A program made the translations under genes and the position numbers. The notes beneath the pieces were generated by a model. The model was not told where the DNA came from. It worked only from the letters and a program-made list of their open reading frames with translations, and did no database searches. A stretch of 64,000 bases of DNA. Source: Ferrovibrio sp. MS7 (GTDB taxonomy: Bacteria; Pseudomonadota; Alphaproteobacteria; Ferrovibrionales; Ferrovibrionaceae). Below, piece after piece: positions 26,206-34,164 of this stretch. Position 1 is the stretch's first letter. Every line of letters starts with the position of its first letter. The DNA is taken from assembly GCF_038404985.1 (NCBI RefSeq), contig NZ_JBBKBA010000002.1, positions 620,001 to 684,000 on the forward strand. Reading direction: 5' to 3'.

Positions 26206-27018
26206 ATGACCCTTCACCCCACCCCAAAGACAGCCCCGGGGACGGCGCCTGAACCGGCCCCGGCGGCAGCCATCGCGGTGCGCGGCCTGGCCAAGGATTA
26301 CGGTGCCGTGGCGGCCGTGGCGGGGATCGATTTCACCGTGGCCGCCGGCTCGACCACTGCCTTGCTCGGCGGCAACGGCGCCGGCAAGACCACCACGATT
26401 GCCATGCTGCTGGGGCTGCTGACGCCGACGCGCGGCAGCGTCACCGTGCTGGGCGCCAACATGGAGCGCCACCGGCACCGGGTACTGCCGCGCATGAACT
26501 TCTCCTCCCCCTATGTCGACCTGCCGCACCGCCTGACCGTGCGCCAGAACCTGCTGGTCTTCGCCCAACTCTATGACGTGCCGCGCGCACCGGACCGTAT
26601 CGCCGAACTGGCCGAGGCGCTGGATTTCGCCGCCTTGCTCGACCGTTCCGCCGGCGGGCTTTCCGCTGGGCAAAAAACCCGCGTCGCGCTGGCCAAGGCG
26701 CTGATCAACAAGCCGGAGCTGCTGCTGCTGGATGAGCCGACCGCCTCGCTCGACCCCGACACCGCCGACTGGGTGCGCGGCCTGCTGGAACGCTACCGCA
26801 CTGAGCGCGGCGCCACGATTCTGCTGGCCTCGCATAACATGGCCGAGGTGGAACGCCTGGCCGACCAGGTGCTGATGATGAAGCAGGGCAAGATCGTCGA
26901 CCGTGGCCGGCCCGAGGCCTTGATCGAACGTTATGGCCGCAACGACCTGGAGGAAGTGTTCCTCGATATCGCCCGCGGCCAGGGCAAGGCGGCGGAATTC
27001 GCGGGCAGGCTGACATGA
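26206..27018 (+). CDS. ABC exporter ATP-binding protein
   Basis: 270 aa. Walker A GGNGAGKTTTIAML near residues 62-75, signature LSAGQKTRVALAKAL near 151-165 (Ala in place of the usual Gly of LSGGQ), Walker B LLLLDEPTASLD near 173, and the H-loop ASHNMAE near 206. The first 23 residues are a Pro/Ala-rich tail. It energises the ABC-2 type permease encoded next, whose start overlaps its stop by four bases. NodI/DrrA-like exporters move drugs, lipids or polysaccharides outward; the substrate here is unknown. Confidence 0.9.
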   Translation: MTLHPTPKTAPGTAPEPAPAAAIAVRGLAKDYGAVAAVAGIDFTVAAGSTTALLGGNGAGKTTTIAMLLGLLTPTRGSVTVLGANMERHRHRVLPRMNFSSPYVDLPHRLTVRQNLLVFAQLYDVPRAPDRIAELAEALDFAALLDRSAGGLSAGQKTRVALAKALINKPELLLLDEPTASLDPDTADWVRGLLERYRTERGATILLASHNMAEVERLADQVLMMKQGKIVDRGRPEALIERYGRNDLEEVFLDIARGQGKAAEFAGRLT

Positions 27019-27827
27019 GCGCGCAAATCTTCGGCTTCAGCCCCAATCGCATCGCCGCGATGCTGCGGCGGCATTACTACCTGCTCTCCTCTTCCTGGGT
27101 GCGGCTGATCGACCTGGTCTACTGGCCCACGGTGCAGATGCTGATGTGGGGCTTCCTCACCCAGTTCCTGATGGGCAAGACCAGCTATATCGCGCAAGCC
27201 TTCGGCCTGCTGCTGGCCGGCCTGATGCTGTGGGATTCGATGTTCCGCATCCAGTTGAGCGTCGCGATTTCCTTCCTCGAGGAAATGTGGAGCCGCAACC
27301 TCGGCAACCTGTTCGTCAGCCCGTTGCGGCCCAGCGAATTCGCCGCCTCCTTGCTGATCATGGGCTTCCTGCGCACCGCCTTCAGCATGATCCCGGTCAG
27401 CCTTATGGCCTGGTGGTTCTTCGATTTCTCGGTCTATTCGCTCGGCCTGGCGCTGGCCGGCTTCTTCGCCTCGCTGACCCTGTTCGGCTGGGCCATCGGG
27501 CTGGCGGTCAGCGGCCTGGTGATGCGCCAGGGCCTGGGGGCGGAGAATATCGCCTGGGCGGCGGCGTTTCTCTTCCTGCCCATCGCGGCGGTGTATTACC
27601 CGGTGAGCGTGCTGCCCGGCTGGCTGCAATATGTCGCCTGGAGCTTCCCGCCGGCCTATGTCTTCGAGGGCCTGCGCGCGCTGCTGGTGGATGGCCAGTT
27701 CCGCGCCGACCTGATGTGGGGCGCCTTCGCGCTCAACGCCGTCTACCTGGTGCTTGGCTTTGGTGCCTTCATGGCGCTGTTCGAGGCGGCGCGGCGCGGC
27801 GGGCAATTGCTGGGCCAGGGCGAATAG
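27015..27827 (+). CDS. ABC-2 type exporter permease
   Basis: 270 aa with six predicted membrane helices, the first near residues 30-50 after an amphipathic FGFSPNRIAAMLRRHYY segment. The cytoplasmic coupling region SFLEEMWSRNLGNLFVSPLRPSEF near 84-107 is typical of ABC-2 permeases (DrrB/NodJ/WzM style). It overlaps the ATPase gene by ATGA and is followed two bases after its stop by the GNAT gene, so the three form one translational unit. The exported compound is not evident. Confidence 0.9.
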   Translation: MSAQIFGFSPNRIAAMLRRHYYLLSSSWVRLIDLVYWPTVQMLMWGFLTQFLMGKTSYIAQAFGLLLAGLMLWDSMFRIQLSVAISFLEEMWSRNLGNLFVSPLRPSEFAASLLIMGFLRTAFSMIPVSLMAWWFFDFSVYSLGLALAGFFASLTLFGWAIGLAVSGLVMRQGLGAENIAWAAAFLFLPIAAVYYPVSVLPGWLQYVAWSFPPAYVFEGLRALLVDGQFRADLMWGAFALNAVYLVLGFGAFMALFEAARRGGQLLGQGE

Positions 27828-27829
27828 GC

Positions 27830-28324
27830 ATGCCAGCGCCACTGCTGAAGGCCGGGAGCATAACCCTGCGACCGCTCAGCGCGCGCGACGCCACGGCGCT
27901 GGGCCTGGAACCGCCCGTCGTGGAAGCCCTGCTGCAGGAAGCCACCCTGGGCGCCAGCCTGCTGTGGCTGATCGCGCCCAATCCACGCCAGCCCGGCTTC
28001 GGCTGGATCGGTTTGCGCGGCATCGAACCGCTGCAGCGCCGCGCCGCGCTGGATGGCTTTGTGCTGCCGGCGCAGCGCCGCCAGGGCCATATGCGCGAAG
28101 CCGCAAGCCGCGTGGCGGCCTACGCTTTCGATACGTTGCTGCTGCACCGCCTGGGCGCCCGGCTCGACCCGGATAACGCCGCCGGCATCGCGCTGCTGCG
28201 GGGCTTAAGCTTCAGCGAAGAAGGCCACCTGCGCGGCTACCGTATCGGCGCCGATGGCCAGCCGCGCGATGTGCTGCTGCTCAGCCGGCTGCGCGGCGAT
28301 TCCCCGCCCCGGGAAGCCCCCTGA
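27830..28324 (+). CDS. GNAT-family N-acetyltransferase
   Basis: 164 aa from the ATG at 27830, two bases after the permease stop. RimJ/RimL-like GNAT architecture: ITLRPLSARDA at the start, the acetyl-CoA loop region LPAQRRQGHMREAASRVAAYAF near residues 79-100, LHRLGARLDPDNAAGIALLRGLSF near 105-128 (the conserved Asn-xx-Ser-like helix) and EEGHLRGYR near 130. The acetyl acceptor is unknown; linkage to the exporter may mean self-protection or cargo modification, which is inference. Its 3' end overlaps the convergent AraC gene by 44 bases. Confidence 0.82.
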   Translation: MPAPLLKAGSITLRPLSARDATALGLEPPVVEALLQEATLGASLLWLIAPNPRQPGFGWIGLRGIEPLQRRAALDGFVLPAQRRQGHMREAASRVAAYAFDTLLLHRLGARLDPDNAAGIALLRGLSFSEEGHLRGYRIGADGQPRDVLLLSRLRGDSPPREAP

Positions 28325-29153
28325 AGCGAGCGCGGAAGCGGCTCGGGCTCTCGCCGAAAGTGCCGCGGAAACGGTGGTTGAAGGTGGAGAGATCGCCGAA
28401 GCCACTGTCATAGGCGATGGCCGAGACCGGTTCCGGAGTCTCGCTCAGTTTCAGCGCCGCGCGGCGCAGCCGCAAGCGCAGCAGGAAATCATAGGGCGTG
28501 ACGCCGGTGATGCGGCGGAAGCAGCGCAGGAAATGGTATTTGCTCATGCAGGCAATGCCGGACAGCGCATCCAGATCGAGCGCCTCCCCGGCATGGGCCT
28601 CGATATGGCGCAGCACGCGGTCGATGCGGCGATGGTCGCGTGCATTCGGCGCCGCCACGCTGGGCGCCTTGCCGCTTAAGGTGGACACCACTTTCTCGGC
28701 CAGTGCGATTACCGCTTCCTCGCGTAGTCCCTCCTCGCGCGCCGCCAGCAATTGCACCAGTGGCCGGGTCACATCCGGCAGGGCCGGCAGCATCGCGGCC
28801 GTGAAACGGAAATTGCCGCCGCCGCCATTGCCGGCAGCGATCTCGGCGAACAATTCGGGCGCCAGATGCAGGCCGGCACAGCGGTCGCCGGTGGAATGAT
28901 CATGGCCGCATTGGTAGCAACTGCCGGGATTGCCCAGCATCAGCGCACCGGGATGCAGCAACGCCTTGCCGCTATCGGCGGCATAATGGAACGAGCCCTC
29001 CAGCACGGCGGCAATCGCCACCATGTCATGCCGCTCCTCGAACGGCCTGTCGCCCGGTCCGGCGCGACAGACAAATTCGCTCAAGCGCCAGCCACGGCCC
29101 TGGCCGAGCAGACGGCCAGTTGGCTGGGCAGGATGCAGCAGCGGCTTGGTCAT
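28281..29153 (-). CDS. AraC-family transcriptional regulator with Cys/His cluster
   Basis: 290 aa. An N-terminal cupin-like sensor (about 1-130) precedes a C-terminal double helix-turn-helix (about 180-280): LDALSGIACMSKYHFLRCFRRITG and ISAIAYDSGFGDLSTFNHRFRGTFG-like segments. The sensor has Cys79, Cys82, His84, His86 and Cys92 within CYQCGHDHSTGDRC, which could bind a metal or sense thiol-reactive compounds. It is divergent from the VOC gene across 93 bases, so it probably controls that gene and itself. The ligand is unknown. Confidence 0.87.
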   Translation of the reverse strand: MTKPLLHPAQPTGRLLGQGRGWRLSEFVCRAGPGDRPFEERHDMVAIAAVLEGSFHYAADSGKALLHPGALMLGNPGSCYQCGHDHSTGDRCAGLHLAPELFAEIAAGNGGGGNFRFTAAMLPALPDVTRPLVQLLAAREEGLREEAVIALAEKVVSTLSGKAPSVAAPNARDHRRIDRVLRHIEAHAGEALDLDALSGIACMSKYHFLRCFRRITGVTPYDFLLRLRLRRAALKLSETPEPVSAIAYDSGFGDLSTFNHRFRGTFGESPSRFRARFRGLPGAGNRRAAG

Positions 29154-29246
29154 GGCTTAAGAATAGCAACATTCCCCAAGTGCCGGAATGGGCGATGCGG
29201 CATGCTCCCCGTCCTCGACACAGAGGTAAATTCCAGGGAGTTGTGC

Positions 29247-29624
29247 ATGATCAACCATCTTTCCATCGGCGTGCGGGATATCAAGCGCACCAAGGCGTTC
29301 TACGATGCGGTGCTGGCACCGCTCGGCTATAGCTGCCTGTCATCCGGCGATAGCTCGCTAGGCTATGGCGACAAGGCCGTGGTGCTGTGGATCAGCACGA
29401 CGAGCAGCCCGGTGCCGGCGGACCCGGCTTCCGGCCTGCATATCTGCTTCGATGCGCCGACGCGCGCCAGCGTCGATGCCTTCCACAAGGCGGCGCTGAA
29501 GGCCAAGGGGCAGGATAACGGCAAACCCGGCCTGCGCCCGGATTACGATGCCAATTACTACGCCGCCTTCGTGGTCGATCCCGATGGCTACCGCATCGAA
29601 GCCTATTGCGGCAAGGCGGGGTGA
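29247..29624 (+). CDS. VOC (glyoxalase/bleomycin-resistance) family protein
   Basis: 125 aa from the ATG at 29247, with AGGGAG upstream. A single VOC module pair: INHLSIGVRDIKRTKAFYDAVLA at the start (first metal-ligand His), HICFDAPTRASVDAF in the middle, and YYAAFVVDPDGYRIEAYC at the end (Glu ligand). Such proteins are glyoxalases, dioxygenases or antibiotic-binding proteins. Divergence from the Cys/His-containing AraC regulator suggests induction by an electrophile or drug, which is inference. Two REP-like palindromes lie just after its stop. Confidence 0.85.
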   Translation: MINHLSIGVRDIKRTKAFYDAVLAPLGYSCLSSGDSSLGYGDKAVVLWISTTSSPVPADPASGLHICFDAPTRASVDAFHKAALKAKGQDNGKPGLRPDYDANYYAAFVVDPDGYRIEAYCGKAG

Positions 29625-29637
29625 GACTCTGAACGAG

Positions 29638-29708
29638 ATGCCCGGGTCGAGCCCGGGCATGACGATGTTGAAAATTTAGGTCGTCACCCCCGGGCTTGAC
29701 CCGGGGGT
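29638..29708. repeat. Inverted pair of REP-like palindromes
   Basis: Unit 1 is ATGCCCGGG-tcgag-CCCGGGCAT (29638-29660) followed by GACGA. Unit 2 on the opposite strand is ACCCCCGGG-cttga-CCCGGGGGT (29686-29708) preceded by TCGTC. Both have a 9-base stem and 5-base loop, and the conserved TGACGA tails face each other. The pair sits between the convergent VOC and MBL hydrolase genes and may act as a bidirectional transcription terminator or mRNA-stabilising hairpin. The same family recurs at 52334-52411. Confidence 0.85.
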
Positions 29709-29715
29709 CTCTGAA

Positions 29716-30732
29716 TCAATTCGTCGGCCTGGGGGTGAGCAGGCGGGTTTCGCCAATACGCATCACCCAGGCATCTTCCTCGGCATAGCCGGCGTCCCGG
29801 GCCGCCTGGCGGAAACGCCCCGGCGGCTCAAACGGCGGCTCGTCGGTGAGCATGACAGTGCCCCAATGCATCGCCACGAGCCGCCGCGCGCCGAGATCGC
29901 GGCCTAAAGCCACGCCTTCCTCCGGGTTGGCGTGGTGGCCGGCCATGATGGCACGCGGCTCATAGGCGCCGATTGGCACCAGGGCATGATCGAATGGGCC
30001 ATGGCGCTCGCCGATCTCACGGAACAGGGTTTCGTGATAGGCGGTGTCGCCGGTGAAGCAGAGTTTCTGCCCCTCGCCGGCCAGCGCGAAGCCGGCCCAG
30101 AGCGAGCGGTTGGCATCAAACGCCGTGCGCTTCGACCAATGCACCGCCGGCAGTGCCGTGATGGCGAGGCCATCGGCCTCATGGCGGTCATGCCAGTCGA
30201 GTTCGATCACCTGGCCGAAGCCATAGGGCTTGAAGAAAGCGCCGAGCTTCAGCGGCACCACCATGCTGATGCCGGCACGGTTCGGCAGCCGTTTCAGCGT
30301 GTCGGTACAGAGATGGTCATAGTGGTTATGGCTGATCGCCACCACGTCAATCGGCGGCAGAGTCTCCGGCGTCAGGCCCGGCGCTACGAAACGCTTCGGC
30401 GACATGCCGCGCACCGGCCCGGCTTCCTCGCCGAGATAGGGATCGAGCAGCACGGTCTTGCCGCCGAGGCGCAGCAGGAAGGCAGCGTGGCCAAGCCACA
30501 TCAGCGCCGGCCCCTGCCCTTCCAGTGCGCGCCAGCCGGCCAGGGCCTCGTCGGCGCTCAGGGCATGACCGGGCGGCAGCACCTGCGGCTTGCGGGCATT
30601 GCGCAGCATACGGCCGATGAAGCGCCAGTAGGTGCCGGCATCGGGTGTCATGTGGCGGCTGCCCGGCGGATTGCGGAAGCCGGAGGCGGTGTGGTGCCAG
30701 GGTTTCGCATGATTCGAGGGGTTCGCGCTCAT
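29716..30732 (-). CDS. MBL-fold metallohydrolase (UlaG/NAPE-PLD-like)
   Basis: 338 aa from the ATG at 30732; a longer frame to 30846 only overlaps the neighbouring gene. Motifs: LMWLGHAAFLLRLGGKTVLLDPYLG near residues 75-100, the metal-binding HxHxDH in ISHNHYDHLCTDTL near 134, FTGDTAYHE near 230 and MAGHHANPEEG with the final His ligands near 266-300. The arrangement is close to bacterial NAPE-PLD-like and UlaG-like phosphodiesterases or lactonases. Substrate not defined. It starts five bases after the DUF2306 membrane gene stop, so it is likely co-transcribed. Confidence 0.88.
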   Translation of the reverse strand: MSANPSNHAKPWHHTASGFRNPPGSRHMTPDAGTYWRFIGRMLRNARKPQVLPPGHALSADEALAGWRALEGQGPALMWLGHAAFLLRLGGKTVLLDPYLGEEAGPVRGMSPKRFVAPGLTPETLPPIDVVAISHNHYDHLCTDTLKRLPNRAGISMVVPLKLGAFFKPYGFGQVIELDWHDRHEADGLAITALPAVHWSKRTAFDANRSLWAGFALAGEGQKLCFTGDTAYHETLFREIGERHGPFDHALVPIGAYEPRAIMAGHHANPEEGVALGRDLGARRLVAMHWGTVMLTDEPPFEPPGRFRQAARDAGYAEEDAWVMRIGETRLLTPRPTN

Positions 30733-30737
30733 GGCTT

Positions 30738-31133
30738 TCAGCCTCCGAACAGCACCCGGCCGAGGATACGGCCCGGCAGCAGGGTGAAGACACCGGCCAG
30801 TATCAGCCCGCTCCAGTAGGTGAGCAGCATGGCACGGCGGTGCCAATAGAAATTGCCGCGCCGTGCGGCATAAATGGCGGCAGCCATGCCAACGGGCGTG
30901 GTGATCGAAAGGATATGAATCGGGCTGAAGCTGCCAGGGAAGATTTCCCGGATGAAAAGCGACGAGCCGCTGGCCGTCAGCATCAGCAGGATGAAGCCCC
31001 AGCCCATCATTTTATGCGGCCCGGTGCCCTTGGGCCGCAGCAATACAATCGTGCCGAGAACCAGGGCGCTGAGCGTGCTGGCGACATGGAGCTGGATCGC
31101 CGGGCTGGCGGCCAGAAGGGGGGCTAAAGTCAT
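30738..31133 (-). CDS. DUF2306-like small membrane protein
   Basis: 131 aa from the ATG at 31133; a TTG two codons upstream is less likely. It has four hydrophobic helices: residues about 12-32, 43-62, 72-90 and 103-122, with HIL/HR residues at the helix borders (GPHKMMGW, FYWHRRAM). It matches the DUF2306 (predicted membrane) family; histidines conserved near membrane edges are sometimes taken as possible heme or metal ligands, but function is unknown. It precedes the MBL hydrolase gene and is divergent from chvI. Confidence 0.75.
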   Translation of the reverse strand: MTLAPLLAASPAIQLHVASTLSALVLGTIVLLRPKGTGPHKMMGWGFILLMLTASGSSLFIREIFPGSFSPIHILSITTPVGMAAAIYAARRGNFYWHRRAMLLTYWSGLILAGVFTLLPGRILGRVLFGG

Positions 31134-31189
31134 AGGCAAACGCTAGCGGCGGGCCTTAAAATCGCCTACGCCTTTCCTATCTAAAGCCT

Positions 31190-31203
31190 GTGACCACGGT
31201 CAC
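31190..31203. promoter_or_regulatory. 14-bp palindrome upstream of chvI
   Basis: GTGACC-AC-GGTCAC forms a perfect inverted repeat centred about 39 bases before the chvI start codon. It lies in the 102-base divergent region shared with the DUF2306 gene. It has the size of a dimeric regulator's operator, but no regulator can be assigned from sequence alone. Confidence 0.35.
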
Positions 31204-31235
31204 GCGGCAATCATGCTGTTGAGGGAGCCTGGATT

Positions 31236-32012
31236 TTGAGCGCCACCATTGCCCTGGTCGACGACGACCGCAACATCCTCACCTCCGTGTCCATCGCGCT
31301 GGAAGCCGAAGGCTACAAGGTGCGCACCTACAATGATGGCGCCGAGGCCCTGCGCAACATCACGCAGCAGGCCTTTGACCTGGTGGTGCTCGACATCAAG
31401 ATGCCGCGTCTTGATGGCATGGAAACGCTGAGCCGGCTGCGCCGCGTCAGCCAGGTGCCGGTGATCTTCCTCACCTCCAAGGACGAGGAGATCGACGAGG
31501 TGCTGGGCCTCAAGATGGGCGCCGACGACTACATCAAGAAGCCGTTCAGCCAGCGCCTGCTGATCGAACGCATCAAGGCGGTGCTGCGCCGCGCCGAGGC
31601 CAACAAGCCGGGCGCGGAAGAGACCGCAGCCGAGAAGATGATCCATCGCGGGCCGCTGACGCTGGACCCCTCGCGCCACAAATGCACCTGGAAGGGCGAG
31701 GATGTGGTGCTCACCGTCACCGAGTTCCTGCTGCTGCAGGCGTTGGCGCAACGCCCCGGCCATGTGAAAAACCGCGACCAGCTGATGGACGCGGCCTATG
31801 ACGACAACGTCTATGTCGATGACCGCACCATCGACAGCCACATCAAGCGGCTGCGCAAGAAGTTCAAGATGGCGGACGACGATTTCGATGCCATCGAGAC
31901 GCTGTATGGCGTCGGTTACCGCTTCAAGGAAAGCGCCGTCGCCGACTCTGGCAGCACCGACTCAGCCGGCACCGGTTCAGCCGCCGCTGACAGCCCGGCC
32001 AAGGAAGACTGA
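31236..32012 (+). CDS. chvI: Response regulator ChvI (OmpR family)
   Basis: 258 aa, starting with TTG at 31236 preceded by GAGGGAG. The nearest upstream ATG is in another frame that stops at once. The receiver domain spans residues 1-120, with acidic pocket D10/D11, phospho-acceptor D53 in [10 protein letters not shown], and Lys in FLTSKDEE. The C-terminal winged helix (about 135-235) has [23 protein letters not shown] and [17 protein letters not shown] Ser/Gly/Ala-rich tail of about 22 residues is extra. With ChvG it controls envelope, acid-stress and exopolysaccharide genes in alphaproteobacteria. Confidence 0.93.
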   Translation: MSATIALVDDDRNILTSVSIALEAEGYKVRTYNDGAEALRNITQQAFDLVVLDIKMPRLDGMETLSRLRRVSQVPVIFLTSKDEEIDEVLGLKMGADDYIKKPFSQRLLIERIKAVLRRAEANKPGAEETAAEKMIHRGPLTLDPSRHKCTWKGEDVVLTVTEFLLLQALAQRPGHVKNRDQLMDAAYDDNVYVDDRTIDSHIKRLRKKFKMADDDFDAIETLYGVGYRFKESAVADSGSTDSAGTGSAAADSPAKED

Positions 32013-32026
32013 GGCCGGGACAGCGC

Positions 32027-33622
32027 ATGGCCCAAGTCAGGACCAAGCGCCGCTGGATGTCGCCACTGACGCGGCGCATCCTGCTGATCAATCTGGCGGC
32101 GCCGATCCTGCTTGCCGCCGCCTTCCTGTATCTCGACCAGTTCCGCCTCGGCCTGATCGACACGCGGCTGAATGCCCTGCAATTCGAGGGCAACCTGATC
32201 GCCGGCGCGCTCGGCGAATCCGCCATCAGCCCCTATGAACTGGCGCCGGGCCTAGATCCGGACCTCTCGCGGCAACTGATGCGACGCCTATCGGCGCAAT
32301 CCTCTGCCCGTGCGCGGCTGTTCGATGGCGAGGGCGAGCTGATCGCCGACAGCCGCCTGCTGCTGGCCGCCGGGCGCGGCGTGGTGACACGGCAATTGCC
32401 GCCGCCGAATGTCGAACAGCCCTGGGACCAGGCGCTGATCAAGCTCTACGACAAGCTCAACGCGCTGTTCATGACCACGCTGGACCTGCCGCGCTATGCC
32501 GAACTGCCCTTCTCGCATGCCAACGATTATGTGGAAGTGATCCGCGCCCTGGATGGCGAGGTGGCGAACGAGATCCGCGATATCGGCGATGGCCGCCTGC
32601 TGCTTTCGGTGGCGGTGCCGGTGCAGGGCCTGCGCAAGGTGGTGGGTGCGCTGATGCTGACCATCGACAGCGCCGAAATCGACGCCCGGGTGCGCGAGGA
32701 ACGCCTGACAGTGATGAAACTGTTCGCGCTGATCCTCGGCTTCACCGTGCTGGCCTCGCTCTACCTCGCCGCCGCCATCGTGCGGCCGGTGCATCGCCTG
32801 GCCGAGGCCGCCGACCGCATCCGCGCCGCCAAGGGCCGTATCGCGCATCTGCATATCCCGGATTTTTCCTCGCGCCGCGACGAGATCGGCGACCTTTCGG
32901 TGGCGTTCGGCGCCATGACCCAGGCCCTGGCGCAGCGCCTGGATGCCATCGAGCATTTCGCCGCCGACGTGGCGCATGAAGTGAAGAATCCGCTCACCTC
33001 CCTGCGCAGTGCGATGGAAACCTTCGCCCGCATCGAGAATCCGGAGGCCCGCGCCCGGCTGCTGGCGGTGATGCAGGACGATGTGCGGCGCATGGATCGC
33101 CTGATCAGCGATATTTCGGAAGCCTCGCGGCTGGATGCGGAACTCGGCCGCGCCGTTTCCGCCCCGGTGGATATCAATGCCCTGCTGACCAGCGTGGTGG
33201 GGCAATATCAGGACCAGGCGGAACCCGACCAGGCCAAGCTGAATTATCGCCGCGAAGGCAACGGGCCGTTCCTGGCGCCGGGCTTCGAGAGCCGCTTGGG
33301 CCAGGTGGTGCGGAACCTGATCGACAATGCATTGTCCTTCGCGCCGGCCGGCAGCAGCATCGACGTGGTGCTGCGGCGTGAACAGGGCCAAGTGGTGTTC
33401 ACGATCAGTGATGAGGGCCCCGGCATTCCACCGGAAAATCTGGAATCGATCTTCGAACGCTTCTACAGCGAGCGGCCGAGCAGCGAAGCCTTCGGCCTGC
33501 ATTCCGGCCTCGGCCTTTCCATCTCGCGCCAGATCGTGCAATCGCTGGGTGGCGAGATCACGGCGGAGAACCGCAGCGACCGCGCCTCGGGCGCCCGCTT
33601 CACCGTCCGGCTGCCGGTATAA
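32027..33622 (+). CDS. chvG: Sensor histidine kinase ChvG (ExoS)
   Basis: 531 aa. An N-terminal helix near residues 17-37, a periplasmic stimulus-sensing domain (about 40-225), a second helix near 228-250, HAMP (about 250-310), the H-box with phospho-acceptor H317 in DVAHEVKNPLTSL, and an HATPase domain with N-box LIDNALSFAP, G1 DEGPGIPPENL and G2 GLGLSISRQI. All ATP-binding boxes are intact. The gene lies 14 bases after chvI. In relatives ChvG is kept off by the periplasmic ExoR; no exoR is in the window. Confidence 0.94.
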   Translation: MAQVRTKRRWMSPLTRRILLINLAAPILLAAAFLYLDQFRLGLIDTRLNALQFEGNLIAGALGESAISPYELAPGLDPDLSRQLMRRLSAQSSARARLFDGEGELIADSRLLLAAGRGVVTRQLPPPNVEQPWDQALIKLYDKLNALFMTTLDLPRYAELPFSHANDYVEVIRALDGEVANEIRDIGDGRLLLSVAVPVQGLRKVVGALMLTIDSAEIDARVREERLTVMKLFALILGFTVLASLYLAAAIVRPVHRLAEAADRIRAAKGRIAHLHIPDFSSRRDEIGDLSVAFGAMTQALAQRLDAIEHFAADVAHEVKNPLTSLRSAMETFARIENPEARARLLAVMQDDVRRMDRLISDISEASRLDAELGRAVSAPVDINALLTSVVGQYQDQAEPDQAKLNYRREGNGPFLAPGFESRLGQVVRNLIDNALSFAPAGSSIDVVLRREQGQVVFTISDEGPGIPPENLESIFERFYSERPSSEAFGLHSGLGLSISRQIVQSLGGEITAENRSDRASGARFTVRLPV

Positions 33623-33708
33623 GCGCAGCATTGTCAAGCGGATAAGCGGCTTTATGCACGATGACGGCGTATTGACATGTGCGCTGCACAACGGCAGGCT
33701 CGCCCGCC

Positions 33709-34164
33709 ATGCATATACTGTATGCAAGTTGCGTCGCCCTTGATGGCGGTGCCGTGCTGCTGCGCGGCCCTTCCGGCGCTGGCAAATCCGATCTCGCCCT
33801 GCGCCTCATCGCGCTGGGCGGACGCCTGGTATCCGACGACCGTACCCTGCTCGAACGCGAGGGCGACCGCCTGATCGCCCGTGCGCCGGAACGCATCCGT
33901 GGCCTCCTGGAAATCCGTGGCCTTGGCCCGGTGCCGGTGCTGCCGGCGCCGCCGACGCCCGCCGCCCTGATCCTCGACCTGGTGCCCTTGGCCGAGCTGC
34001 CACGCCTGCCGGAACCGACGTTTGAAAGTTTCTCGGGCCTGGACCTGCCTGTGCTGCCGGTTGAGGCGTTTTCGGCCAGCGCGGCTCTCAAGGTGCGCTA
34101 CGCACTCGGCCGTGCCATGGCGGGCCTGGTCTTCACCCCGGCCGAAGCGGCGGGAATGGCGTGA
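33709..34164 (+). CDS. hprK: HPr kinase/phosphorylase, short alphaproteobacterial form
   Basis: 151 aa from the ATG at 33709. It contains only the catalytic domain: Walker A RGPSGAGKSDLALRL near residues 19-33, SDDRTLLE near 43, and the HprK signature RIRGLLEIRGLG near 61-72. The N-terminal domain found in Firmicutes is absent, as is normal in this class. It phosphorylates a Ser of HPr (encoded at 35525) and thereby tunes the PTS and often ChvGI output. The start codon sits inside a TGCATA/TATGCA palindrome. Its stop overlaps rapZ (TGATG). Confidence 0.93.
   Translation: MHILYASCVALDGGAVLLRGPSGAGKSDLALRLIALGGRLVSDDRTLLEREGDRLIARAPERIRGLLEIRGLGPVPVLPAPPTPAALILDLVPLAELPRLPEPTFESFSGLDLPVLPVEAFSASAALKVRYALGRAMAGLVFTPAEAAGMA

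Noticed and set aside
33672-33677. TTGACA as the -35 box of an hprK promoter
   Set aside because: No acceptable -10 hexamer lies 16-18 bases downstream; the TATACT at 33714-33719 is too far away and inside the gene.
33710-33726. TGCATA...TATGCA palindrome over the hprK start codon as an operator
   Set aside because: The arms are only six bases and lie in coding sequence; not enough to claim a site.
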